Positions 1-7,467 of a DNA stretch of 56,947 bases are shown one piece after another. The position numbers and the translations under genes are program-made. How positions within the stretch are numbered: position 1 is the stretch's first letter; each line of letters begins with the position of its first letter. The DNA is from Eubacterium sp. (GTDB lineage: Bacteria > Bacillota > Clostridia > Lachnospirales > Lachnospiraceae). Location of the stretch: positions 1-56,947 of the forward strand of contig DNFT01000108.1 of the NCBI GenBank assembly GCA_003486385.1, read 5' to 3'. The notes under the pieces were generated by a model. The model made no database searches and had not been told where the DNA came from. It worked only from the letters and a program-made list of their open reading frames with translations.

Positions 1-40
1 GTTATACACGCTAGGTTTATAGAACATGTTTTGACCCCAC
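1..40. repeat. Right end of a palindromic repeat element (partial, cut by window edge)
   Basis: The first bases repeat the right end of the long palindrome at 37540-37830. Both read GTTATACAC, about 15-16 variable bases, then CATGTTTTGAC and, a few bases on, ACC. The rest of this copy lies outside the window. Finding two separate ends shows a dispersed repeat family rather than a one-off hairpin. Confidence 0.6.
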
Positions 41-84
41 CATCATACTATCGTATCAAAATGTAAAACGCAATATAAACATAT

Positions 85-113
85 TTGGCATATTTATGCC
101 GTACTCTCATAAT
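85..113 (+). promoter_or_regulatory. Predicted sigma-A promoter for the small membrane protein
   Basis: A -35 TTGGCA (85-90) and a -10 CATAAT (108-113) are separated by 17 bp and lie just upstream of the AAGGAG ribosome-binding site at 134-139. Confidence 0.45.
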
Positions 114-144
114 ATATACAAAATAGTAGTGCAAGGAGCCTATA

Positions 145-579
145 ATGAGTTCTTCCACCAAAATTGTAGTATTAAAACTAAAGGAACTGGTTATTGCCTG
201 TGTGCTCGCTGTGTTGGCAGTCATCCTGCTGGTGCTTTTTATAATACATATAACCTCGGGCACCCGGAAAATGCCTGACGAAGCGTCGCTTGGCACCTTC
301 AGCCCCGGCGTGTACACAACATCGGTAACACTCTCCGGCAATACCATGGAGCTTGCAGTCACAGTTGACAGCAACACCGTGAAATCCATCCGCCTTGTCA
401 ATACCGCTGAGACTGTTGAGACCATGTACCCTCTCATCTCGTCATCGCTTGAGGCACTTGAAAAACAAGTGAGAGAAAAAGGAAGCACCGACGGAATCAC
501 CTATTCCGCCGATGCCAAATACACATCCCTTGTCCTTATAAATGCCATAGACACGGCACTGGACAAAGCTAAGAAATAA
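145..579 (+). CDS. Small single-pass membrane protein with extracytoplasmic FMN-binding-like domain
   Basis: A 144-residue protein. A short cytoplasmic N-terminus is followed by one hydrophobic segment (about residues 14-37) and an extracytoplasmic part of about 100 residues. The part from YTTSVTLSG onward, with alternating beta strands and the terminal YTSLVLINAID helix, has the feel of small FMN-binding or NosX-like domains of Clostridia. No Thr-containing flavinylation motif is obvious, so flavin binding is not claimed. The start is set by AAGGAG five bases upstream of the ATG. It faces nadE convergently and is one of only two plus-strand genes here. It appears monocistronic. Its function is unknown. 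Confidence 0.7.
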   Translation: MSSSTKIVVLKLKELVIACVLAVLAVILLVLFIIHITSGTRKMPDEASLGTFSPGVYTTSVTLSGNTMELAVTVDSNTVKSIRLVNTAETVETMYPLISSSLEALEKQVREKGSTDGITYSADAKYTSLVLINAIDTALDKAKK

Positions 580-623
580 TTCACCCCGTTGTAAATTATC
601 TGCCTGCCATATTCAATTGCCTA

Positions 624-701
624 TCATTTATTAAAATCATCCATTAAAATCATTTACTAAAGTCATTTATTGGCGGCTTTTATTAAGGTCATTTATTGAA
701 G
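624..701. repeat. Six 13-bp tandem repeats spanning the nadE stop codon
   Basis: Six consecutive degenerate 13-bp units start at 624, 637, 650, 663, 676 and 689. Most read TCATTTATTAAAA with a few changes. The nadE stop codon at 667 lies inside the array, so the last residues of NadE are written by repeat units. Because 13 is not a multiple of three, each unit gained or lost would change the C-terminal frame. Confidence 0.7.
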
Positions 702-2592
702 CTAAATCCTCAAGCCATAAGCTTCTCACAGCATCACTCGGCATACGAAGGTCCCCTCTCGGCGATACAGCCACGGAGCCGACCTTCGGACCATCCGGGA
801 GGCAGGAGCGCTTGAACTGCTGTGCAAAAAATCTCCTGTAAAATGTATCAAGCCATCTGTATATGGTCTGTGTATCATATTCCCCCTCAAAGGCATGGCA
901 TGCAATTCTGTACACCTTATGCGGCATATATCCGAATCTTAGTATATAATACATGAAAAAATCATGCAGCTCATACGGACCAACCAAATCCTCCGTTTTC
1001 TGCGATATCTGCCCTTCTGTCGGCGGCAGAAGCTCAGGGCTGACCGGCGTGTCAAGCACATCCTCCAATATCTCTCTTAATGAGGAATCCCCACAGGTAT
1101 CCGCATAATATTTTACAAGATGTCTGACAAGCGTCTTTGGCACGGAACAGTTCACGCCATACATCGACATGTGGTCGCCATTGTAGGTTGCCCAGCCAAG
1201 TGCCAGCTCAGACATATCTCCGGTTCCTATTACCATTCCACCTGATTTGTTGGCAATGTCCATGAGAATCTGTGTCCTCTCCCTCGCCTGTCCGTTCTCA
1301 TAGGTGACATCATGTACACTTTCATCCTGACCTATGTCCCTGAAATGTATGCGGACTGCCTCCTTAATGTTGACCTCCGTCAACGCCGCTCCAAGTCTCC
1401 TTGTAAGCTCCACAGCGTTGTTGTAGGTTCTGTCCGTTGTTCCGAAGCACGGCATAGTCACCGCAGTTATATTTTCTCTTGGAATCGAGAGGCTGTCAAA
1501 GGCGCGCGCAGTGACTAACAGTGCAAGCGTCGAATCCAGTCCGCCGGATATTCCGATTACCGCGTTACGGCAGCCTGTGTGTGCCAGCCTCTTTTTAAGC
1601 CCCATCGCCTGAATGGATAGAATCTCCTCACAGCGGACATCCCTGTCCACCTTGGACGACGGCACAAACGGAGTTCTGGCATAGTATCTTGTAAGCCCAA
1701 GGTCATATTTCTCCAGTGTAAAATCAACTATCTCATAGTCGTCGTCTGTATTCACGGTGTATGTGTTCATCCTTCTGCGCTCATTCACAAGCCTCTGTAA
1801 GTCAAGCTCCGCTATGGCTGTCCCATTCTTGAATCTCCGAGTTTCCGCAAGCACATTTCCGTTCTCACACACAAGGTTCTGTCCTCCGAACACAAGGTCC
1901 TGCGTTGATTCACCCTCGCCTGCATTGGCATATATATATCCGCACACAAGCCTTGCTGACTGCCCCGAGATTAGCGCTCTCCTGTAAATATCCTTGCCCG
2001 TTGTCTCATCACTTGCTGAACAGTTCACAATGAGTGTTGCGCCTGCCTGCGCATGGTATGTGCTTGGCGGGCATGCCACCCACACATCCTCACAGATTTC
2101 TGCACCCACTACAAGCTCCTCTATGTTCTCACATCTGAACAGCAGTCTGCTTCCCAGCTTAACACCCAGCGCTGTGTCAACGCACTCATCCATCCCCGGT
2201 GTAAAATGTCTCATCTCATAGAACTCCGAATAGTTCGGAATATTCTTCTTAGGCACAAGTCCTAACAGTCTGCCATCACATATTGCCGCCGCAACATTAA
2301 AGAGCTTCCCCTTGTGCATAAAAGGCATACCGACAAACACAAGCATATTTTTTCCTGCGCTGTGCGAGACTATATGCCGAAGGCTGTCCTGCGCCGCCTT
2401 AAGCAGCACGTCCTGCAAAAACAGGTCGCCGCATGTATATCCTGTGATACATAGCTCCGGGAACACCAGCACCGAAACCTGTTTTTCATACGCCTCATCC
2501 ATAAGGTTCATAATATTTTTCTCATTATATGCACAATCCGCAACCCTGATATCCGGTGTGGCTGCACATACCCTGATAAATCCATCCTTCAT
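667..2592 (-). CDS. nadE: Glutamine-dependent NAD+ synthetase
   Basis: A 641-residue cytosolic two-domain enzyme that makes NAD+ from deamido-NAD+, ATP and glutamine. The N-terminal nitrilase-type glutaminase (about 1-280) has a Glu at VFPELCITGYTCGD, a Lys in VPKKNIPNYSEFYE and the catalytic Cys in GAEICEDVW. The C-terminal synthetase has the ATP PP-loop motif GISGGLDSTLAL (about 348-359) and GTGDMSELALGW. The length fits the long glutamine-dependent class rather than the short ammonia-dependent one. Ammonia from the first site would be channelled to the second. The ATG follows AAGGGAGATAG. The last residues are encoded by the 13-bp tandem array. A promoter and a hairpin lie upstream, which suggests a regulated leader. 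Confidence 0.97.
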   Translation of the reverse strand: MKDGFIRVCAATPDIRVADCAYNEKNIMNLMDEAYEKQVSVLVFPELCITGYTCGDLFLQDVLLKAAQDSLRHIVSHSAGKNMLVFVGMPFMHKGKLFNVAAAICDGRLLGLVPKKNIPNYSEFYEMRHFTPGMDECVDTALGVKLGSRLLFRCENIEELVVGAEICEDVWVACPPSTYHAQAGATLIVNCSASDETTGKDIYRRALISGQSARLVCGYIYANAGEGESTQDLVFGGQNLVCENGNVLAETRRFKNGTAIAELDLQRLVNERRRMNTYTVNTDDDYEIVDFTLEKYDLGLTRYYARTPFVPSSKVDRDVRCEEILSIQAMGLKKRLAHTGCRNAVIGISGGLDSTLALLVTARAFDSLSIPRENITAVTMPCFGTTDRTYNNAVELTRRLGAALTEVNIKEAVRIHFRDIGQDESVHDVTYENGQARERTQILMDIANKSGGMVIGTGDMSELALGWATYNGDHMSMYGVNCSVPKTLVRHLVKYYADTCGDSSLREILEDVLDTPVSPELLPPTEGQISQKTEDLVGPYELHDFFMYYILRFGYMPHKVYRIACHAFEGEYDTQTIYRWLDTFYRRFFAQQFKRSCLPDGPKVGSVAVSPRGDLRMPSDAVRSLWLEDLASINDLNKSRQ

Positions 2593-2671
2593 GTCTATCT
2601 CCCTTCCAATTCAAGCAGCTTATTTTTAAGCCGCGTTATATCTGTGAATGTAACCTTTCTGTAAAAAGAAT

Positions 2672-2700
2672 AACCCTTTCACTTATAAAGAGAAAGGGTT
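2672..2700 (-). terminator. Hairpin in the nadE leader: terminator or attenuator
   Basis: A 9-bp stem, AACCCTTTC (2672-2680) with GAAAGGGTT (2692-2700), closes an 11-nt loop. On the minus strand it is followed by ATTCTTTTTAC. It sits between the promoter at 2760-2788 and nadE, so it would end transcripts before the gene unless read through. Confidence 0.5.
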
Positions 2701-2759
2701 TATTTTCAAGCCATTTATTTATTAGACGCCAACGGTGGGCGAACATTATTTACATATAT

Positions 2760-2788
2760 ATAATATGTTCATTCCGCATATTTGTCAA
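2760..2788 (-). promoter_or_regulatory. Strong predicted promoter for the nadE leader
   Basis: On the minus strand a consensus TTGACA (2788-2783), a 17-bp spacer and TATTAT (2765-2760) point toward nadE. The implied leader of about 160 nt includes a small CGCC/GGCG hairpin and the terminator-like stem at 2672-2700. Confidence 0.65.
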
Positions 2789-2820
2789 CGTATATTATCA
2801 GTTTCAGCTATTTTTAAAAA

Positions 2821-2853
2821 GGAAAATGCCGGAAAGCATTTCCGGCATTTTCC
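2821..2853 (-). terminator. Rho-independent terminator of the lipoprotein gene
   Basis: Perfect 15-bp arms (2821-2835 and 2839-2853) around a GCA loop. On the minus strand they are followed by TTTTTAAAAATAG. It lies 20 bp past the lipoprotein stop codon. Confidence 0.85.
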
Positions 2854-2872
2854 CCATGCAATATGCAGCACC

Positions 2873-3310
2873 TTATCTCATTCTTGAATTGTTTCCATTG
2901 ACTTTATTGCCGTCAATGTCATCGATGGCTGTCTCAATCTCATCCAATCCATCATTGATGATATCGCCGACACCGTCTATGATGTTGCCGTCACCATCAG
3001 TGTTGGTTTCCCTGTTATTGTTCATGCCGTTGGTGTTTCCATTGTTGTTATTGCCGTTGGTTGTTCCATTCATATTGTTATTGGTGTTGCCGTTGGTGCC
3101 ATTAGTTCCGTTGGTGTTATTGTTATTCATTCCATTAGAACCATTGTTGATACTGCCTGTTGTGGAATTGTTGTTTCCGGTGGTTGTCTGATTGGTGTTT
3201 CCATTACCAGTTCCCTGTTGGTTACTCCCATTGCCGAAGCAGCCCGTCAGTCCAAAAACGCCGATTACCGATATAACAGTGCATACCAGAAATAATTTCA
3301 GCTTTTTCAT
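2873..3310 (-). CDS. Asn/Gly/Thr-rich lipoprotein of unknown function
   Basis: A 145-residue secreted lipoprotein. The N-terminus is MKKLKLFLVCTVISVIGVFG followed by the lipobox LTGC, so the mature protein should start at a lipidated Cys near residue 24. Nearly the whole mature region is low-complexity Asn, Gly and Thr, then a short acidic stretch with DGVGDIINDG and DEIETAIDDIDGN. I chose the ATG at 3310 because AAGGAG lies just upstream; an ATG seven codons earlier would put that site inside the gene. The Asn-rich region is a likely flexible or surface-exposed spacer. It has its own terminator. No enzyme domain is visible. Confidence 0.75.
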   Translation of the reverse strand: MKKLKLFLVCTVISVIGVFGLTGCFGNGSNQQGTGNGNTNQTTTGNNNSTTGSINNGSNGMNNNNTNGTNGTNGNTNNNMNGTTNGNNNNGNTNGMNNNRETNTDGDGNIIDGVGDIINDGLDEIETAIDDIDGNKVNGNNSRMR

Positions 3311-3457
3311 AATTTTCTCCTTTTCATACATAATTGTTGCCTCCGCCGCAAAAGGCTGAACGCAAATCTATTCATAACAGGAGCTCTTTGCGCTTCTGAT
3401 ATGCTTAGTATGTTCGGAAAAAATTATATTAAAGATGAAAATTTTGTTAAAAATAAA

Positions 3458-3491
3458 CACCTGAATCGGCATATCCTGCACGATTCAGGTG
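3458..3491 (-). terminator. Terminator of the dapA-dapB operon
   Basis: Perfect 11-bp arms CACCTGAATCG (3458-3468) and CGATTCAGGTG (3481-3491), followed on the minus strand by TTTATTTTTAAC. It lies 13 bp after dapB. Confidence 0.85.
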
Positions 3492-3503
3492 CTTAACTGC
3501 ATA

Positions 3504-4259
3504 TTAACCTATAACCTCCTTCATGGTGTACCTTCCGGCCGGCTTACCTGCAAGGTATTTGGCAGCTTCAATCGCACCCTTGGCAAATACAGCCTTGGAA
3601 TAAGCTGTGTGCTTAAGCTCAATCACCTCATCCTCACCTGCGAATATTACCTCATGTTCACCGACGATGGTTCCGCCACGCACGGCACTTATACCTATCT
3701 CATTGTCTGTTCTTTTCTCTCTTACCTGGCTGCGGTCGAACTTATATTCAAATTTATTTCCATTTGCTGCATTTATAGAGTCTGCAAGTGCCAGAGCTGT
3801 TCCACTTGGTGCATCCACCTTAAGTCTGTGGTGCTTCTCAACAATCTCAATATCGAAGCCGGCCGCCGATAAAAGCGGTGACACATCTGCAAGCACCTTG
3901 AACAATGTATTGATACCAAGTGACATATTAGCCGACTTAAGCACTGCAACCTTTTTAGCAGCCTCCTCAACCTTATCAAGCTGCTCCGCTGAGAGTCCTG
4001 TTGTGCAGAGTACCACAGGTATATTCTTCCTGACCGCATAATCAAGAAGATTGTTGACAGCTCCCGCCGCCGCAAAATCGATAATGACATCCGCAGGTAT
4101 ATCACACTCAAATATTGAGCGGTATACCGGATAAGCGTTATGCCCGTCATCATGCGGGTCAATTCCTGCGACAATCTCTATATCCGAATCCGCTGCAGCA
4201 AGATTAGATATAACCTGACCCATCTTGCCGTTGCAGCCATGCATAATAGCCTTAACCAT
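3504..4259 (-). CDS. dapB: 4-Hydroxy-tetrahydrodipicolinate reductase
   Basis: A 251-residue cytosolic enzyme that reduces the DapA product with NAD(P)H on the way to diaminopimelate and lysine. The Rossmann start is GCNGKMGQ (residues 8-15), with the nucleotide region AGIDPHDDG after it. VIIDFAAAGAV and the family signature EKHHRLKVDAPSGTAL, with its substrate-binding His-His and Lys, are intact. The length is close to the bacterial norm. The start at 4259 is set by GGAGG nine bases upstream; an earlier in-frame ATG lies before that site. It is 39 bp behind dapA, under the same lysine riboswitch, and ends at a strong terminator. Confidence 0.97.
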   Translation of the reverse strand: MVKAIMHGCNGKMGQVISNLAAADSDIEIVAGIDPHDDGHNAYPVYRSIFECDIPADVIIDFAAAGAVNNLLDYAVRKNIPVVLCTTGLSAEQLDKVEEAAKKVAVLKSANMSLGINTLFKVLADVSPLLSAAGFDIEIVEKHHRLKVDAPSGTALALADSINAANGNKFEYKFDRSQVREKRTDNEIGISAVRGGTIVGEHEVIFAGEDEVIELKHTAYSKAVFAKGAIEAAKYLAGKPAGRYTMKEVIG

Positions 4260-4298
4260 TGTATTTTTCCTCCAATATTTCAAAAAAATCCATTTCTT

Positions 4299-5183
4299 TT
4301 ATAATATTCCGTAGTTCTTCATAGCTGTCTTAAGCTTCTCAACATTAGCCGGCTCCATAGGTGATAAAGGTCTTCTGAGCGGACCTGCCTCCCAGCCAAG
4401 AAGATTCATTGCTGTCTTTACAGGGATAGGATTAACCTCACAGAAAAGTGCATCTATAAGCTCAACTGCCTCAAGCTGAAGCTTAGCGCTCTTACTTACA
4501 TCGCCTGCAAGATATGCTGCAACAATGTCGTGTGTCTTCTGTGGTGCAACATTGGCAAGAACTGAGATAACACCCTTTCCTCCAAGTGAGAGAATAGGGA
4601 CTATCTGGTCATCGTTTCCTGAGTAAAGGTCAATCTCACCATTGGTCAGTGACATAAGCTTAGCCACCTGTGATATATTTCCTGTAGCTTCCTTGATACC
4701 AACCACATTATCTATATCCTTAAAAATCTTAGCTGCGGTAGGTGCTAATATATTACAGCCTGTTCTGCCCGGAACATTGTACATGATTATCGGAAGGTCT
4801 ACGCTTGCGGCAATCTCCTTGTAATGCTCATATAGACCATTCTGTGTTGCCTTGTTATAATATGGGGTTACAACTAAAAGGCCGTCAACCCCCGCCTTCT
4901 GCGCCTCTGTAGAAAGGTATACTGCTGTCTCTGTACAATTAGAGCCTGTTCCGGCTATAACAGGGATTCTCCTGTTAACCCGCTCGCTGCAAAAGCGTAT
5001 ACAGTCAAGGTGCTCCTCGTGCGTAAGTGTTGATGCCTCTCCTGTTGTTCCGCATATTATGATGGCATCAGTATGATTCTTTATCTGGTCATCAATAATC
5101 TCACCCAGCTTATCAAAATTAACTGACTTATCCTCATTCATCGGTGTAATAATTGCAACTCCTGAACCTGTAAACAATGACAT
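4299..5183 (-). CDS. dapA: 4-Hydroxy-tetrahydrodipicolinate synthase
   Basis: A 294-residue class I aldolase that condenses pyruvate with aspartate semialdehyde, the first step committed to lysine and diaminopimelate. The TIM-barrel motifs are present: GTTGEASTLTHEEH, with GTTGE near the active site; MYNVPGRTG with the catalytic Tyr; GIKEATG with the Schiff-base Lys; and LYSGND. Length and motifs are ordinary for DapA. The start at 5183 follows AGGAG five bases upstream. It is the first gene after the lysine riboswitch and is cotranscribed with dapB. Confidence 0.97.
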   Translation of the reverse strand: MSLFTGSGVAIITPMNEDKSVNFDKLGEIIDDQIKNHTDAIIICGTTGEASTLTHEEHLDCIRFCSERVNRRIPVIAGTGSNCTETAVYLSTEAQKAGVDGLLVVTPYYNKATQNGLYEHYKEIAASVDLPIIMYNVPGRTGCNILAPTAAKIFKDIDNVVGIKEATGNISQVAKLMSLTNGEIDLYSGNDDQIVPILSLGGKGVISVLANVAPQKTHDIVAAYLAGDVSKSAKLQLEAVELIDALFCEVNPIPVKTAMNLLGWEAGPLRRPLSPMEPANVEKLKTAMKNYGIL

Positions 5184-5293
5184 ATTCTCCTCTTTTCCGC
5201 ACTGCTCCACATGCCTGTACACAATGCTCATATTAATTTAAAAATGTTAAAACGCCTATAGGTAGTCTTATAAGGGCTCCCATAAAGAAATAA

Positions 5294-5318
5294 AAGGACT
5301 GACGAAAAGCCAGTCCTT
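5294..5318 (-). terminator. Lysine riboswitch expression-platform terminator
   Basis: The stem AAGGACTG (5294-5301) with CAGTCCTT (5311-5318), extended by two further pairs, is followed on the minus strand by TTTATTTC. It sits between the lysine aptamer and dapA, as expected for lysine-induced termination. Confidence 0.85.
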
Positions 5319-5370
5319 AAGGTTCCATCTCATGTAACGGACTATGTATGTTCCGATACAAACAAAACTT

Positions 5371-5540
5371 CAAGTAGCTCTCCATCAAATCAAGTATGAT
5401 GACAGTCGCACAGCTGTTAACCATGCGCCCAGCCGGACAGTCTACAGACTATTCTGCCCGCTTCGGCACCACTTCCTTTTTCCCACCTTCATCCATGTCT
5501 GTCATGTCCACTGGGATACTCATAATCGGTGCAACCTCTA
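5371..5540 (-). promoter_or_regulatory. Lysine riboswitch (L-box)
   Basis: The minus-strand leader carries the conserved L-box segments in order: AGAGGTTGCACC, GAGTATCCC, GTGGTGCCGAAGC, CCGGCTGG, GACTGTCA and GGAGAGCTA, which opens the closing side. These match the five-helix lysine aptamer. With the terminator at 5294-5318 it should switch off dapA-dapB when lysine is plentiful. Confidence 0.93.
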
Positions 5541-5556
5541 CCATAAATACATTGGT

Positions 5557-5585
5557 ATGATACCATTATATGCTCATTTAGTCAA
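5557..5585 (-). promoter_or_regulatory. Promoter of the lysine riboswitch-dapAB operon
   Basis: On the minus strand, TTGACT (5585-5580), a 17-bp spacer and TATCAT (5562-5557) lie just upstream of the aptamer. An overlapping TATAAT at 5570-5565 lacks a good -35. Confidence 0.55.
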
Positions 5586-5613
5586 TACGTTACTGCACAT
5601 AGTAAAGTAAAAA

Positions 5614-7467
5614 TCAGTGTTTCTTTCTCTTCGGAACCTCATCATTTATTCCTTTATTATATCCATTCCCGCTTTCTCTGCCGGAATGCTGTGTGTGTGC
5701 AGACTCAATACCATCTTCACGATGTCTTCTCTCTCTCTGCTCAAGTCTTCTGTTGTATCTGTTATTCTTCCTTATAGACATAACCGCAAACACAATAAGT
5801 GCCACCATGAGAACTATAAGGACAATCAAAACCGCTATTATCCAATCCATAGATTTTTTCTCCTTATTATCTGTAAATGTATTCTGCGCAGAACTCTGCT
5901 CATATGAACTGTCCGATAATGTATCCGATGTACCGTCCGCTGATATTGTATCAGTCTGTTCTGATTCTTTCTCAATTGTGGTTATCTCCGGTGAAGTCTC
6001 CTCATCGGACACTGTCTCCTCCACAGTTGTCTCCGCCTCAGTTATTGTCTCTGCTGCCGTTGTCTCCGCAGTTGTAGTCTCTGCCGCTGTCGTCTCATTT
6101 GTTGTTGTCTCTGCTGCCGTTGTCTCCTGCTGTGTAGGCTTTTCGCTGTTTTCAAAACCATTGCTTGTATATGGTGAGCCGGAAACACCTGATACCTGAA
6201 CAAGCTCCGGGAATGTGAAGATATCGGAATAATCTCCCTTTAACTGATATAAATAATCAGAATAGGTTCCTATTGCAGCAGTAGTATCAAGTCTTATAAG
6301 AAGTGAAGCGTTAAAGCCATTATGTGATATATTGACGAACTGTCTTCCGGACATGTATGGGTCAATATCGCCCACCGTATAGCCCGATGTCTGCTGTCTG
6401 CTTGTTCCATCACTGTAGATTGCCTTGACAATTATCTTGCTCTTATCAATAGCCGCTATCTCATCGGACGTTCTATATACAGTAGGATTGATTCCGGCTG
6501 ACACGCCGACCTGCGTTACCGGTTTTGTTGTGAAGGTACAGCTTCCGCTTGTTCCATCAGCGTATGTATAAGTCACGGTAGCCGTGCCTGCATTGACAGC
6601 CGTGATAAGTCCGTCACTTCTTACATGTGCAACATTCTCATCCGAGCTTGTAAAGCTCACTCCGCCATCGCGCTGATTAGCGGGAATAAAATACGCGCTG
6701 TAGCTTCTGTCAAGCTCTATGCTCTGTCCATCGCTTATCGTCCTTTTGGAAAGTCCAAAATATTCTGCAACAGCCGTAGCATCTGCCACACCGACTTTTC
6801 TTATATTCTCTGTATCATGCATAAAATATGCATCCGATGAATTAGTCACAAAGCTATGCTCGGCTATAATTGTCGGGATTCCCGACTTAATGCCCTCATC
6901 TATAACCGTATAAAAATCCTCCGAGGGATTAGAGCCTGTCCTTGTAAGATATCCGCCGCTGAACAGTCCAAGCCCTGCTGCCTGTGCGTATCGTGCCATA
7001 TTAAGACAAAGATTCTTCGTCGGCTCAACATACCCCTCAGCAACAGAACCATATGCCACGAATCCATTGGTATCCGTATTGGAAGATGAATTGTTATGAA
7101 GGCTTATAACCGCATCCGCACCAACCGACTTTCCCATGTGGGATCTCCCGGTATTGGTATTCCACTCATTATTTGCCCTTGTGACATATACACGTACTCC
7201 GGCATACGTCTCAAGCTCAGCCTTCATATACTTGGCAATATTCCAGTTAAGATTGCTCTCATCATCCCCGGTTATAGATGAATGTGCTCCGCCGTCATAG
7301 CCTCCATGCCCGGGGTCGAGCACAACAACAATGTCACCATTTCCATCCTTTGCGGATACCAGCATGTCATTGCCCTGATCAGCCACAAAAGCACCGACTG
7401 TTATTCCTGCTGTCAGTACAAATGCCATAAGCTTAGAACACGCCTTAAGAAACCCTGTTCTTTTCAT
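5614..7467 (-). CDS. Membrane-anchored N-acetylmuramoyl-L-alanine amidase with Big_2-like domain
   Basis: About 617 residues. A signal peptide (about 1-40) is followed by an Amidase_3 domain with zinc and catalytic positions in DPGHGG (His near 54), the Glu of DDESNLN, SLHNNS and AEHSF. A Big_2-like domain (about 235-320) and a second beta-rich module follow. Then comes a Thr/Glu-rich stalk and a C-terminal transmembrane segment with a basic tail. It would cut the stem peptide from muramic acid at the cell surface. The start overlaps the upstream amidase stop by one base (TGATG). A TTG one codon earlier fits AGGAGG spacing slightly better, so the start is uncertain by one codon. Confidence 0.9.
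   Translation of the reverse strand: MKRTGFLKACSKLMAFVLTAGITVGAFVADQGNDMLVSAKDGNGDIVVVLDPGHGGYDGGAHSSITGDDESNLNWNIAKYMKAELETYAGVRVYVTRANNEWNTNTGRSHMGKSVGADAVISLHNNSSSNTDTNGFVAYGSVAEGYVEPTKNLCLNMARYAQAAGLGLFSGGYLTRTGSNPSEDFYTVIDEGIKSGIPTIIAEHSFVTNSSDAYFMHDTENIRKVGVADATAVAEYFGLSKRTISDGQSIELDRSYSAYFIPANQRDGGVSFTSSDENVAHVRSDGLITAVNAGTATVTYTYADGTSGSCTFTTKPVTQVGVSAGINPTVYRTSDEIAAIDKSKIIVKAIYSDGTSRQQTSGYTVGDIDPYMSGRQFVNISHNGFNASLLIRLDTTAAIGTYSDYLYQLKGDYSDIFTFPELVQVSGVSGSPYTSNGFENSEKPTQQETTAAETTTNETTAAETTTAETTAAETITEAETTVEETVSDEETSPEITTIEKESEQTDTISADGTSDTLSDSSYEQSSAQNTFTDNKEKKSMDWIIAVLIVLIVLMVALIVFAVMSIRKNNRYNRRLEQRERRHREDGIESAHTQHSGRESGNGYNKGINDEVPKRKKH
6005..6130. repeat. Degenerate GTTGTCTC-type repeats coding the Thr/Glu stalk
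   Basis: Short direct repeats of GTTGTCTC with TGCTGCC or TCCGC spacers encode ETTAAETT-type units in the amidase stalk. Such arrays change length easily. Confidence 0.6.

Noticed and set aside
5565..5570. TATAAT upstream of the lysine riboswitch as the main -10
   Set aside because: No acceptable -35 lies 16-19 bp upstream, whereas TTGACT-N17-TATCAT overlaps it with better spacing.
5693..6199. Long serine/valine-rich open frame on the plus strand opposite the amidase stalk
   Set aside because: It is antisense to the Thr/Glu repeat region of a clear amidase gene and has no ribosome-binding site. The repeat composition alone keeps the opposite frame open.
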